Assembly: GCA_964418585.1 (NCBI GenBank)
Contig: CAYQMG010000055.1
Location: 1 to 64,000 of the forward strand
Direction: 5' to 3'
Length of the DNA stretch: 64,000 bases
Source: JAJRTE01 sp964418585
GTDB lineage: Bacteria > Myxococcota_A > UBA796 > JAJRTE01
The notes under the pieces were generated by a model that had not been told where the DNA came from, did not search any database, and was given only the letters and a program-made list of their open reading frames with translations. This document shows positions 1-9,024 of this stretch, piece by piece. Numbering within the stretch: the first letter of the stretch is position 1; each line of letters begins with the position of its first letter. A program made the translations under genes and the position numbers.

Positions 1-1
1 T

Positions 2-208
2 ACCGACGACGGCACCGACACTTCCGGGTGTGACCCGGACGGCACCCTCCCGGACATCGGGATCTACGGTGGTCCGGGCGCGGACGCCTGGGACCGGGAC
101 GGTGACGGCTATCCCGACTGGTTCTGGCCCGGCACCATCGATGACGCCCCGGACGGCGTCGAGCCCAACGCTTTCGACGCCGACGACGCCGACCCCGACA
201 TTCACTGA
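2..208 (+). CDS. C-terminal end of a secreted repeat/beta-helix type protein (partial)
   Basis: An open frame enters from the left edge and ends in TGA. The 68 visible residues are rich in Asp, Gly and Pro. They include an 'ADIGIYGG'-like stretch (here PDIGIYGGPGAD) and a DRDGDGYPDW calcium-loop-like motif. Such tails are typical of the C-termini of secreted right-handed parallel beta-helix proteins and thrombospondin-type-3 repeat proteins in Myxococcota. The start, signal peptide and body lie outside the window, so the function cannot be given. The frame differs from the longer overlapping open frame in this stretch, which is low-complexity and judged a shadow. Confidence 0.6.
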   Translation, partial: TDDGTDTSGCDPDGTLPDIGIYGGPGADAWDRDGDGYPDWFWPGTIDDAPDGVEPNAFDADDADPDIH

Positions 209-381
209 GCCGGACATCTGCGAGGCGCCATCAAACGGGTCTCCCCTTTTCATCAACGCACGCATCCGGATGGCAGGGAGGGGCCGGAGGGATTCTCCTC
301 CACGTTCACCGGGGCGGTGTGGTCTGTGGCAAGGGTCCTGACGGCTCCAGCGGGCGGGCGGCCCTCGCCACCACTTTTCTG

Positions 382-409
382 TTGGAGCGTTTCAGGCGCG
401 TGGTATAGT
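382..409 (+). promoter_or_regulatory. Candidate sigma-70 promoter upstream of murI
   Basis: TTGGAG at 382-387 and TATAGT at 404-409 are separated by 16 bases. The -10 is a good match and the -35 is poor. It lies in the 250-base gap before murI and points towards it. Confidence 0.4.
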
Positions 410-579
410 GTAACGTCCAGAAAACGAACCACTACCGCCGCTTCGGGCACGGCGATGGCGTGTTGCCGGTCGGAGCGTGGGAGAGCATGAGGCCCGCCTG
501 GCCTCCGGAGCCCCCTTGCGGCGACGCCGAGGGGCTGCTTCGGTTATCCGCGTGCCGGGCTGAGGGCGAGAGGCCCCCT

Positions 580-1407
580 TTGGTCACCAGCAGGCAGGAA
601 CGAGCGATCGGGATTTTCGATTCGGGCATCGGTGGATTGACCGTGCTCAAGGCGATTGCCACCCTCATGCCTTCGGAACACATCGTCTACCTGGGGGACA
701 CGGCCCGCGTTCCCTACGGAACCAAGTCACCTTCCATGGTGAGCCGGTACGCCGCGGAAGCGGTGGGCAAGTTGATGAGCGTTCCGCTCAAGATGGTGGT
801 GATCGCTTGCAACACCGCGTCGGCATGTGCGCTGGGGACCCTGGTGGAAACTGTGGATCGAACCGGTGCCGTCCCTGTGCTGGGCGTCATCGGTCCCGGA
901 GCGCACGAAGCGCTGGCCCGAAGCACCAAGGGCCGCATTGGCGTGATCGGAACCGAATCGACCATCAAGCAGGGCGCCTACCAGAACGTGCTCAAGACCC
1001 TGGCCCCGGAGGTGACGGTGTGGGCGCGGCCGTGCCCCCTGTTCGTTCCTCTGGCCGAAGAGGGATGGCTGGACAACGAGGTGACCGAGGCAGCCGCAAG
1101 GCGCTACCTGGCCCCTGTACGCGATCAAGGTATCGACACCCTCATTCTGGGGTGTACCCACTACCCCCTCCTGAAAGGCGTCATCTCGCGTACTGTAGGC
1201 GCGTCGGTCCAACTCATCGACAGCGCCGAGGCCACAGCCCGGGAAGTCAAGGCGCTGCTCGAGGCTCGGGGCCTTGAGCGGCAGAGCGAGGAGCCGGGAC
1301 GACGGGCGTTCCTGGTCACCGACAGCCCGGAGCGATTTGCCCGCGTGGGTGAGATTTTCCTCGGCGAACCATTGGAACGGGTGGAACTGGTTATCTTGCA
1401 GGCATGA
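580..1407 (+). CDS. murI: Glutamate racemase
   Basis: Interconverts L- and D-glutamate in the cytoplasm, supplying D-Glu for peptidoglycan. The N-terminus carries FDSGIGGLTVL. The two catalytic cysteines are visible in CNTASA (C77) and GCTHYP (C192), counted from the start chosen here. At 275 residues it has the family's usual length. The start is TTG at 580, preceded by GAGAGG. The same frame is open back to a GTG at 460, but that extension is Pro/Arg-rich and not family-like. It opens a rightward cell-envelope run and is followed 13 bases later by ftsE. Confidence 0.93.
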   Translation: MVTSRQERAIGIFDSGIGGLTVLKAIATLMPSEHIVYLGDTARVPYGTKSPSMVSRYAAEAVGKLMSVPLKMVVIACNTASACALGTLVETVDRTGAVPVLGVIGPGAHEALARSTKGRIGVIGTESTIKQGAYQNVLKTLAPEVTVWARPCPLFVPLAEEGWLDNEVTEAAARRYLAPVRDQGIDTLILGCTHYPLLKGVISRTVGASVQLIDSAEATAREVKALLEARGLERQSEEPGRRAFLVTDSPERFARVGEIFLGEPLERVELVILQA

Positions 1408-1420
1408 GCGTGGCATTCCC

Positions 1421-2074
1421 ATGATTGAGATGTTTCACGTCTACAAGTCATACGTGGAGGGGATCGATGTCCTCATGGACGTGAACCTCCACATTGCCAA
1501 GGGCGAGTTCGTCTTTCTCACCGGCGTGTCCGGGGCAGGCAAGACCACCTTGCTGAGGCTGATGAACTGCACCGAGCGTGCGACTTCGGGCCAGGTCCTG
1601 ATCCGCCGCCGCAATGTGGCTCGACTCACCCCATCGTCGATACCTTACCTGCGACGAAACATCGGCGTTGTCTACCAGGACTTCAAGCTCATCGCGCGCC
1701 GCTCCGTGTTCGACAACGTGGCCCTGGCGCTCGAGGTGCTCGGCACGCCTCGAGCCGAGGTGAGACGTCGGGTGATGGAGGTGCTCCGCTCGGTCGGCTT
1801 ACAGCACAAGTACCTGCAGTATCCCCCCACGTTGTCAGGAGGTGAGCAACAACGGGTTGCCATCGCGCGAGCGATTGTCAACGATCCAGCCATCTTGCTC
1901 GCAGACGAGCCAACGGGCAACCTGGATCCGGACATGACCATCGAGATCCTCAAGCTGCTCATGGAGATCAACAACCGGGGCACGACCGTGCTGGTGGCGA
2001 CACACGATCGGGCCATCATCGAGCGACTCCGGTTCCGCACACTGGTGCTGGAGAAGGGGAGAATCTACCACTAG
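1421..2074 (+). CDS. ftsE: Cell division ATP-binding protein FtsE
   Basis: ATPase half of the FtsEX complex, which sits at the septum on the cytoplasmic face and drives periplasmic activation of murein hydrolases. The 217-residue protein shows a complete ABC set: Walker A GVSGAGKTT, Q-loop, signature LSGGEQQR, Walker B ILLADEPTGNLDP and the switch His in ATHD. Start is ATG at 1421; the frame is open further upstream but only overlapping murI. ftsX follows after 9 bases. Size, order and motifs together make FtsE rather than a generic exporter ATPase very likely. Confidence 0.95.
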   Translation: MIEMFHVYKSYVEGIDVLMDVNLHIAKGEFVFLTGVSGAGKTTLLRLMNCTERATSGQVLIRRRNVARLTPSSIPYLRRNIGVVYQDFKLIARRSVFDNVALALEVLGTPRAEVRRRVMEVLRSVGLQHKYLQYPPTLSGGEQQRVAIARAIVNDPAILLADEPTGNLDPDMTIEILKLLMEINNRGTTVLVATHDRAIIERLRFRTLVLEKGRIYH

Positions 2075-2083
2075 GAGTCGGCG

Positions 2084-2992
2084 GTGCTCGGGCAGTACTT
2101 GCACTATCTTGTCGTTCGTGCCTTCCAGAACATCCGGGAGAACCGTTTTCTCACTGTGGTGACGGTGGCGGTGATCACAGTCAGCATGCTCCTGTTCTCC
2201 TGCTTCCTGCTGATCTACTTCAACATTGCCAGCGCGTTGGAGAACTGGGGCCACGATGTGCAGGTGTCGATTTACCTCCGGGACGATGTGAGCGAGGCGA
2301 GGGCGCGTGCCATCATGGCGGAGCTGGATGAACGCCCCGAGGTGACCGGCACCTCGTACGTCTCCAAGGAAGCGGCGCTCGAGAGTTTCTCCAAGTCCTT
2401 GACCGGGATTGCTGGCATCATCGACGACCTGGGCACCAATCCGTTGCCGGCCTCCATCGAGTTGACGTTGCGTGAGGATCTGAAGGACACCCGTGCCATC
2501 GAGGCGTTTGTAGCCTCGATCCAGCGGCAGGAGTTCGAGGACGTGGACTGGAGCCAGGAGTGGGTGGAGAAGTTCTATGCCTTCCTCGATCTGCTCCGAT
2601 GGTCCGGGATCGTTCTTGCGGGCCTGCTGGCTTCTGCGTCCGTGTTCATCATCTCGCAGACCATCAAACTGGGGTTCTACGCCCGACATGATGAGTTCGA
2701 GATTCTCGAGCTGGTCGGGGCGACGCCTTCGTTCATCCGTATCCCCTTCCTGATCGAGGGCATCGTTCAGGGACTCACCGGTGCCATGATGGCCGAAGTC
2801 CTCCTCTACGTGGCATACCGTGGGGTGGCCCGACTCCTGGACGCTGGACTGCAGGAAACACTGGGGGCCATGTCGTTCAAGTTTCTTCCGCCCTCGTACC
2901 TGGGAGGTATCGTCCTCGGCGGCATGTGCCTGGGGTTCCTGGGAAGCATGCTGTCGGTCCGCAAGGTCGTGCGCGTGGGAGCCCAGCCATGA
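2084..2992 (+). CDS. ftsX: Cell division protein FtsX
   Basis: Membrane partner of FtsE. It couples ATP hydrolysis inside the cell to conformational change of a periplasmic hydrolase activator. The 302-residue protein has the FtsX layout: a first membrane segment near residues 20-50, a periplasmic extracellular domain of about 110 residues, then three C-terminal membrane segments with the FEILELVGATPSFIR motif between them. It starts with GTG nine bases after ftsE. Its stop TGA overlaps the ATG of the next gene, an EnvC-like activator, which implies translational coupling and supports the FtsEX-EnvC assignment. Confidence 0.95.
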   Translation: MLGQYLHYLVVRAFQNIRENRFLTVVTVAVITVSMLLFSCFLLIYFNIASALENWGHDVQVSIYLRDDVSEARARAIMAELDERPEVTGTSYVSKEAALESFSKSLTGIAGIIDDLGTNPLPASIELTLREDLKDTRAIEAFVASIQRQEFEDVDWSQEWVEKFYAFLDLLRWSGIVLAGLLASASVFIISQTIKLGFYARHDEFEILELVGATPSFIRIPFLIEGIVQGLTGAMMAEVLLYVAYRGVARLLDAGLQETLGAMSFKFLPPSYLGGIVLGGMCLGFLGSMLSVRKVVRVGAQP

Positions 2993-4269
2993 GCGGTCAC
3001 ACCAGGCCAACGCGCATGTCCTCCCGACGCTGCCGCCGTCCCCTGCCGCGCTCAGGCCTTGCCTGGACCGTGGCGTTCCTCACGTTCGGCATTCTGCTCA
3101 CCGTCATGCCGGACGGAACTCTGGGGCAGGATCGTGCGCCGGCCAACCGTATTCAACAGCAACGAAAGCACTTGCGGGAGGTTTCGGAAAAGGAAGGCTC
3201 CATTCTCGAGGCCATGGAAGAAATCGACCGGGCCGTGCAGGAGCAGGAGGCCAGACTGGAAGCCCTGCGACGCAAGCAGAAGGAGGTGGAGCAGCGCGCA
3301 GCCAGCCTCGAGAAGGAGCGGCAGGCACTGGAGCAGGAATTGGCAGCCCGCCGACTCTATCTCCAGCAACGCCTCCGGGCTCTCTACAAGTACTCCACAA
3401 AGGGATTTCTCCAGGCCATGCTCGGAGGCGGTTCCGGTACCGAACGTCTCAAGCGCATCCGCTACCTGCACCAGATTGTGCGTCGCGACATGGAGCTGCT
3501 CGACCGGCACCGGCAAGCCCTGGCGCGGCTGGCTGAAGTGCGCAAGGAAATCGAGGTGGAACGTCTCCAGGTGGAAGAGCTGACCCGCCAGGTGGAATCC
3601 CAGATGGCCCTGGCCCAACAGGAACGGCAGCGCAAGCAACAACTGCTCGCCCAGATCAGGCGGGAAAAGACCATGACTCGCCGGATGATCGCAGAACTCG
3701 AACTTGCGGCTTCCGCGCTCGAGAAACAGGTGTCTCAGCTCCCCCCGAGTCGAGCACGGTCCGAAACACCGACGGCCTCCCGGGGAACCTCCTCGTCACG
3801 GGCGACCGGCGCCCCCTCGACGGCCGGTAACCAGGCAGGGTTCCGATCCCAACGAGGCCGGCTGCCGTTCCCTGTCAAGGGCGGCAAGGTCACCCGCACG
3901 TTCGGCCGCTACAAGACGCCCGGGATGAAGACCTACGACTTCCATCGTGGCGTGGACATCACGGCGCCAGCCGGCGTGCCGTTCCGTGCGGTTTTTCGGG
4001 GGGAGGTCAAGCTCGCCAAGTGGTTCAAGGGCTACGGACTGCTCATGATCGTGGACCATGGCCAGGGATACCACTCCATCTACGCCCATGCTTCACGCCT
4101 GCTCAAGCAACCCGGCGACAAGGTCGAAACCGGCGAGGTGCTCGGCCTGGTCGGGGATACCGGCAGTTTCCAGGGTCCCTACCTCTATCTGGAGGTGCGG
4201 AAAAATGGAAAACCTGTCGACCCCCTCGAGTGGATCCGCGTCCCTCCCGACGCGATGGCGCTACCATAG
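2989..4269 (+). CDS. envC: EnvC-type murein hydrolase activator (coiled coil + degenerate LytM/M23 domain)
   Basis: Exported 426-residue protein. An Arg-rich N-terminus is followed by a hydrophobic export signal (about residues 20-42), a long coiled coil (about 48-260), a low-complexity Ser/Thr/Pro linker and a C-terminal LytM domain (about 300-420). Active M23 enzymes hold zinc with HxxxD and HxH. Here H319 and D323 are kept (HRGVD) and H367 is present in YAH, but the last ligand is Tyr (LYLEV, Y400). EnvC proteins are known to be catalytically dead activators of amidases that bind FtsX, so the loss fits. It overlaps ftsX by 4 bases (ATGA). The partner amidase is not in the window. Confidence 0.88.
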   Translation: MSGHTRPTRMSSRRCRRPLPRSGLAWTVAFLTFGILLTVMPDGTLGQDRAPANRIQQQRKHLREVSEKEGSILEAMEEIDRAVQEQEARLEALRRKQKEVEQRAASLEKERQALEQELAARRLYLQQRLRALYKYSTKGFLQAMLGGGSGTERLKRIRYLHQIVRRDMELLDRHRQALARLAEVRKEIEVERLQVEELTRQVESQMALAQQERQRKQQLLAQIRREKTMTRRMIAELELAASALEKQVSQLPPSRARSETPTASRGTSSSRATGAPSTAGNQAGFRSQRGRLPFPVKGGKVTRTFGRYKTPGMKTYDFHRGVDITAPAGVPFRAVFRGEVKLAKWFKGYGLLMIVDHGQGYHSIYAHASRLLKQPGDKVETGEVLGLVGDTGSFQGPYLYLEVRKNGKPVDPLEWIRVPPDAMALP

Positions 4270-4283
4270 AGCTGTTTTGGCTG

Positions 4284-4289
4284 TATAAT
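4284..4289 (+). promoter_or_regulatory. Candidate -10 box upstream of the CtpA-type protease
   Basis: A perfect TATAAT sits 15 bases after the envC-type stop, about 255 bases before the next start. No good -35 lies at the right spacing. The rest of the gap (4290-4543) shows no gene. Confidence 0.3.
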
Positions 4290-4543
4290 AGCAACGTTCA
4301 AGACACGGCCGGCGGGACGCATCGAGCCGGCATTGCAGGCCGCCGCCCACAGCACTTCGGCACGCTCGAGCTTCGATTCCCGGGCGCGTACCGCCCCTGC
4401 GGGCACCCTCGGCTCGCGTCTTGCTCAACGACTCGAACACAGCAACCCGTGTCCACGCCGCAGCCCGGACATGGGGTGGTCTACTTGCAGCGGCTGCTGT
4501 GCAACACCTGACACTGTGTTGCCTTCAAGATGGAGTGGTGCCC

Positions 4544-5827
4544 ATGGTCCGTAATGTGAAGTCGTTCATCATCGTGCTGATTCTGTCGTCGCTGGGCATG
4601 CTCGCCGGCGGCAACCTGGCATCGCGCGCGCTGGCAGAAAGCGAGGACTACTACGAATCGCTCGAGGTGTTCAGCCAGGTGCTCCACCGGATCCGTCAAG
4701 ATTATGTGGAGGAGACGAGCGCCGATCAACTGCTCCTGGGTGCCATCAACGGCATGATCAGCACGCTCGACCCCTACTCCCAGTACATGACCCCGGAACA
4801 GTACAAGGCGTTCCAGGAAGAGACGTCCGGAGAATACCACGGCATAGGCGTGGAGATCACAGCACTCGATGACGGCCTGCGTATCGTCCGCCCCTACCCG
4901 GGCAGTCCGGCAGAAAAAGCCGGACTCCTCCCGGGCGACATCATCGTCTCCGTGGACGGGGTGTCCATTGCGGACATTGGTCCGGACGAGGCGGTGTCCC
5001 GGATCAAGGGACGGCGGGGTACCAAGGTGAAGCTCGGGATCCTCCGCGAAGGCTGGGAAGACCCCCGCGACTTCCTGGTGGAGCGTGATCAAATCCGGAC
5101 ACCCGCTGTCAGTTGGGCGCCCCTCGAGGAAGGCTACGGTTACATTCGTATCTCTCAGTTTCAGGAACGGGTCGCCGAAGATGTACGAAAAGCTATCAAG
5201 AAAATGTCCAGGCACCAGCACCTCGAGGGGATCGTGCTGGATCTCCGGGGCAACCCCGGTGGATTGCTGGACGAGGCGGTCCGTCTGTCCGACCTGTTCC
5301 TGGAACGGGGCGTGATCGTCAGTACGCGCGGCCGTGGAGAGCCCGAAGTAGAGCGTGCCCGGCGCGGAGGTACGCTGACCGACATTGCCATCGCCGTACT
5401 CATCGACGGAGGGTCGGCGAGTGCGTCCGAGATTGTGGCTGGAGCGCTTCAAGATCATGGCCGAGCCGTGATCGTGGGGGAGCCCTCCTACGGGAAGGGA
5501 TCCGTGCAGAACATTATCCGGCTGGAAAACGACGGGGCGTTGAGGCTGACGGTGGCCAGGTACTACACGCCCAGCGGGCGTCCCATTGACCACGATTCGA
5601 GCATCATGCCGGACGTGCTGGTGGAACGGGACCCTGAACTGACGGAAATCGAGTATGAAGAGACGGACAGCGGACTGCTCACGCCGGAGAAGGCCAACCC
5701 CGACCTGGAGCACGATGTCCAACTCAGGGAAGCGCTTGCCCAGTTGAAGAACCCGGGGAGCCAGAAACGGGCCGAGGTTCCGGCCGACCAGGAGGCCGAC
5801 CAGGACAACCACAAGGATCTCCCGTAG
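4544..5827 (+). CDS. ctpA: C-terminal processing peptidase, S41 family (CtpA/Prc-like)
   Basis: Periplasmic serine protease that trims or degrades envelope proteins from their C-termini. The 427-residue protein has an N-terminal signal or anchor (about 5-27), a short helical region, a PDZ domain (about 100-185) and the S41 catalytic core. The Ser-Lys dyad is visible: S293 in GGSASASE and K318 in YGKGSVQ, spaced 25 residues as in the family. Start is ATG at 4544 with GGAG upstream; the longer open frame has no signal peptide. CtpA-type proteases next to envC occur in many proteobacteria and are linked to control of murein hydrolases. Confidence 0.93.
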   Translation: MVRNVKSFIIVLILSSLGMLAGGNLASRALAESEDYYESLEVFSQVLHRIRQDYVEETSADQLLLGAINGMISTLDPYSQYMTPEQYKAFQEETSGEYHGIGVEITALDDGLRIVRPYPGSPAEKAGLLPGDIIVSVDGVSIADIGPDEAVSRIKGRRGTKVKLGILREGWEDPRDFLVERDQIRTPAVSWAPLEEGYGYIRISQFQERVAEDVRKAIKKMSRHQHLEGIVLDLRGNPGGLLDEAVRLSDLFLERGVIVSTRGRGEPEVERARRGGTLTDIAIAVLIDGGSASASEIVAGALQDHGRAVIVGEPSYGKGSVQNIIRLENDGALRLTVARYYTPSGRPIDHDSSIMPDVLVERDPELTEIEYEETDSGLLTPEKANPDLEHDVQLREALAQLKNPGSQKRAEVPADQEADQDNHKDLP

Positions 5828-5844
5828 GTGACGGAAGGCGTGCG

Positions 5845-7149
5845 ATGAGTCATCCCGTCCTGCCGCACCCACCCCCGGTTCGCGGGCGGTCCGGCCCCAG
5901 GGCCCCGCAGGGACGACCCCGGTTTCACCTCTCGAGGCGCGCCACCCCCCTCCTCTTTGCTGCAGCCGTGCTCGCAACATGGTTGCTGCTCATCCGCTGG
6001 CTGGCACCCGACCTGTTCCTGGGTCTCACCGGGAAACTCCCAACCGACCCACACACACGATCCCGACAGATCGCGCTCGCGGTCGAACGGATCGACGCGG
6101 CGGTCGTGCACGTGCTGGGCCTCCTTTCTCCAGACATCGAAACACTCGTCGACCAACAGCAACCCAGAACCCTCAATGGCGTGGTCTGGCAGTCTCGACG
6201 CATCGAAATCCAACTCCCGGCCACACTCTCATCCCGGAAAGTCGCCCGGGCCATCTCGAGTATCCCCTACGACACGCGATGGGGCATTCGTACGCGGACT
6301 TTCCAGATGGAGCCATACTCCGAAACCGTCCAGGTCTCGGTTCACGGGTACCCAACCCACTTGATCACGGCCTACGATGCTCTGAACGACCCACCCCCCA
6401 TCAACCTGGAAGGCACACACAAGCCTCGAGTCGCCCTTCTCATCGACGACCTTGGATACGAAAACCGATCCATGGAGCGGTTGTGGTCCCTGGACGCCCC
6501 TTTCTCCGTGGCCGTGCTCCCGTTCTCCCCCTATGCCCTGGCCACGGCCGAAACCGCGGCCCAACACCTCAAGGAAGTCCTCGTCCACATGCCACTCGAG
6601 CCCATTCCCCCTCCAGACGGCCGCCCCCGACGCAAGCCGCTCGGCCAACTCACCCTCGCCATGACCACAGACGAGATTCGTTCCAGGACCCTCAAGGCGT
6701 TGCGGGCCGTCCCCTATGCGGTAGGGGTCAATAACCACGAGGGATCGGCGTTCATGCGCTCCGCCGCACATCTCCGCCCCTTCCTGGAAACGGTGCGTGC
6801 AGAACGCATGTTCTTCGTGGACTCGCGCACCACGGCGCACAGCCGAGGCCTCGAACTTGCCCGGGCGATGGGTATCCCCGCGACCGACCGGCAGGTGTTC
6901 GTGGACAACGACCCCGACCCTGACGCGATCCGTCGGGCTCTGAAACGGTTGGTACAGATTGCCCGCCGGCGTGGCGCAGCCCTCGGGATCGGCCACCCGC
7001 GGCACACGACCATCGACGTGCTCGCCCGATGGCTTCCCACAGCCGACCGGGCCGGGATTCGACTCGTCCGGGTCTCTGCCTTGACCACGCTTCCCGGGGA
7101 GACAGCGGAGAAGGTGCCGGGAAAGAAACGGGGGGATTCGTCGCAATAG
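5845..7149 (+). CDS. Divergent polysaccharide deacetylase family protein (YibQ-like)
   Basis: The 434-residue protein has a basic, Pro-rich N-terminus, one membrane anchor (about residues 33-55) and a divergent polysaccharide deacetylase domain from about 200. Recognisable blocks are VALLIDDLGY, SVAVLPFSPYA, VHMPLEP, VGVNNHEGSAF and a late IGHPR. These match the YibQ/DUF610 group, which keeps a deacetylase fold with unproven enzyme activity. In Escherichia coli yibQ lies directly after envC; here the order is envC, ctpA, yibQ. The start is ATG with GGAAGG just upstream, 18 bases after ctpA, so co-transcription is likely. Confidence 0.88.
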   Translation: MSHPVLPHPPPVRGRSGPRAPQGRPRFHLSRRATPLLFAAAVLATWLLLIRWLAPDLFLGLTGKLPTDPHTRSRQIALAVERIDAAVVHVLGLLSPDIETLVDQQQPRTLNGVVWQSRRIEIQLPATLSSRKVARAISSIPYDTRWGIRTRTFQMEPYSETVQVSVHGYPTHLITAYDALNDPPPINLEGTHKPRVALLIDDLGYENRSMERLWSLDAPFSVAVLPFSPYALATAETAAQHLKEVLVHMPLEPIPPPDGRPRRKPLGQLTLAMTTDEIRSRTLKALRAVPYAVGVNNHEGSAFMRSAAHLRPFLETVRAERMFFVDSRTTAHSRGLELARAMGIPATDRQVFVDNDPDPDAIRRALKRLVQIARRRGAALGIGHPRHTTIDVLARWLPTADRAGIRLVRVSALTTLPGETAEKVPGKKRGDSSQ

Positions 7150-7205
7150 GGCGTGCAGACGCGGCACCGGCCCTGCTGGTGGAGGTGGCCCCCACCCAGG
7201 GCGCG

Positions 7206-8966
7206 CTACTCGTCGCCTCCCAGGCGCTCCAACTGCTCCTGAGCGCTCCTGGCCTGGGTGGAGCCGGGGGCGAGTTCGATTACCACCTGGAAAGCCTCAC
7301 GGGCGTCGGCCTCACGACCGAGCAGTACCAGCACTTCGGCAAGCCCCAGGTGCGCGGCGCAGTTATGCGGGTCCTGCTTGATGGCCTTTCGATATGCAGA
7401 CTCGGCCCGCTTCAGGTTTCCCTGTTGACGCGCTATGTCACCCATGGCACGGGCAACCTCCGCGGTCCGCGGGCGAAGACGCGACGCCTTTCGTAGTTCA
7501 TACGCGGCCTTGTCCAACTTTCCCCTGGCCACGTAGACTCGAGCAAGCAACAGGTGCGTTCGACTGTCTCGAGGCCAACGGGACTTCATCCGCTCGGCCA
7601 AGGCCTCCGCGTCTTCCACCTCTCCCACCACAACGTGCATTTCTCCGGCCTTGTAGACCCACTCCGGATTGTTCCGGTCCCGCCGCTTCAGCTTGAGATA
7701 GCCGCCCAACGCTTTCTCGTATCGCCCTGCCTGCTCGTCCATCCGTGCCTTGAGTTCAATGGCAGGCGCCAGGTACCGGTCCAGTTCCAGGGCTCGACGC
7801 ACCGAATCCAGTGCCAGGTCGTCCTGATGCTGCTCACGGTATACCGCCGCAAGCCAATAGTGGGCCTCGGGAAGTCCCTCGTCCAGTTCCAGCGCCCGAT
7901 TCAGGGCTTCCAGCGCTTCCGGGTAGCGTACCTGCTTGAAGTACAACACCCCCTGAAGCATCCAGGTCTCCGCCCCCTCCCCGTCCAGTGCCATCGCCCG
8001 ATCGATGGCGGCACGAGCGGTCTTCCAGTCGCCCGTGTCCAGAGCGACCCGGGCCCGAGCACGCCACAGGACCACCCGGTCCCCATCCCGTCGGAGTGCG
8101 CGGGAAAGCAGGCTTACCGCCTCCCGGTTCCGCTTCATCGCGTGGAGACAAAGTGCCATCCCGGCAATGGACTCCTCATCCGCAGGATCCAGCTTCAGTG
8201 CCCGTTCGTAGGAGGTGGATGCCTGCTTGTATCGGCCCAGGTGATACAGGGCATGCCCCTTCATCCGGGGATTGGCCACCACGCTCGAGTCCTCTTCCTC
8301 GGCCTCGGAAAGAACCTCCACGGCCTCCTTGTACGACCGAAGCTCGAGCAACCCCTGTCCCAGGAGGGTCCGAATCCCGGTCTGAGCCGGATCCAGGTCC
8401 AGTGACTTGCGAAATGCGTCCACCGCGGCCCGCGCATGCCCCTCCTCCAGGTACCGCACACCTATGTCGTTGAGCAATCCCACATCTTCGGGACCCTTCA
8501 CGAGTATCTCCTCGACCGCAGCCACGTACTCCTCGTACATTCCGGCCGATTCGAGCGTCTCCCGTAACTTGGTGTGATAGGTCTCGTTGTTCCGATCCGC
8601 TGCCAGGGCCGCATGGTAGGCGGCGGCCGCCTCGTGGACCTCCCCCAGAATGACGAGTTCGTCCCCCAAGGCGGCCTGGGACTCGGCGTCCCGGGAATCG
8701 ACCCGGGTGACCCTTCGCCAAAAAGCCGCCGACCTCTGGTGATCCCCCTGATCCGCGTAGATGCGGGCGAGCAGCTTCAACGCATCCACATCGTCCGGAT
8801 TCTCCTCGATCCGATCCCGCAATACCTCGATCGCTCCATCCACATCCCCACGGTCCAGCAACACCTGGGGATCCTTCCTTCCTGCAATACACCCCACCCC
8901 CAGCAGTATCACGACCGACACCATCCACCAAATCGTGGGCCGAAACCCTCCGCGCCTCGACATCAT
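7206..8966 (-). CDS. TPR-repeat protein, probable lipoprotein
   Basis: A 586-residue protein with an N-terminal hydrophobic stretch ending in GVGC near residue 26, so probably a lipoprotein, although the lipobox is not classical. The rest, from about residue 35 to the end, is a continuous series of about 14 tetratricopeptide repeats, seen as repeated A..LG...A...Y..AL.LDP patterns. TPR arrays are protein-binding scaffolds; no enzyme domain is present. Two ATGs lie in tandem after GGGGGAG, so the start may be three bases inside. It lies 58 bases downstream of a roadblock-domain gene and is probably co-transcribed with it. Specific role unknown. Confidence 0.85.
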   Translation of the reverse strand: MMSRRGGFRPTIWWMVSVVILLGVGCIAGRKDPQVLLDRGDVDGAIEVLRDRIEENPDDVDALKLLARIYADQGDHQRSAAFWRRVTRVDSRDAESQAALGDELVILGEVHEAAAAYHAALAADRNNETYHTKLRETLESAGMYEEYVAAVEEILVKGPEDVGLLNDIGVRYLEEGHARAAVDAFRKSLDLDPAQTGIRTLLGQGLLELRSYKEAVEVLSEAEEEDSSVVANPRMKGHALYHLGRYKQASTSYERALKLDPADEESIAGMALCLHAMKRNREAVSLLSRALRRDGDRVVLWRARARVALDTGDWKTARAAIDRAMALDGEGAETWMLQGVLYFKQVRYPEALEALNRALELDEGLPEAHYWLAAVYREQHQDDLALDSVRRALELDRYLAPAIELKARMDEQAGRYEKALGGYLKLKRRDRNNPEWVYKAGEMHVVVGEVEDAEALAERMKSRWPRDSRTHLLLARVYVARGKLDKAAYELRKASRLRPRTAEVARAMGDIARQQGNLKRAESAYRKAIKQDPHNCAAHLGLAEVLVLLGREADAREAFQVVIELAPGSTQARSAQEQLERLGGDE

Positions 8967-9024
8967 TCTCCCCCAAATCTCACGACCAGTTCCGGTGCAC
9001 CCATCCTGCCATGCCGGATACTCG

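Noticed and set aside
30..341. Open frame overlapping the partial first gene
   Set aside because: Low-complexity Thr/Pro/Ser product in a different phase from the Asp-rich, motif-bearing frame; judged a shadow.
7150..7205. Possible bidirectional terminator between the YibQ-like and TPR genes
   Set aside because: Only a short GGTGG/CCACC stem and no T-run on either strand.
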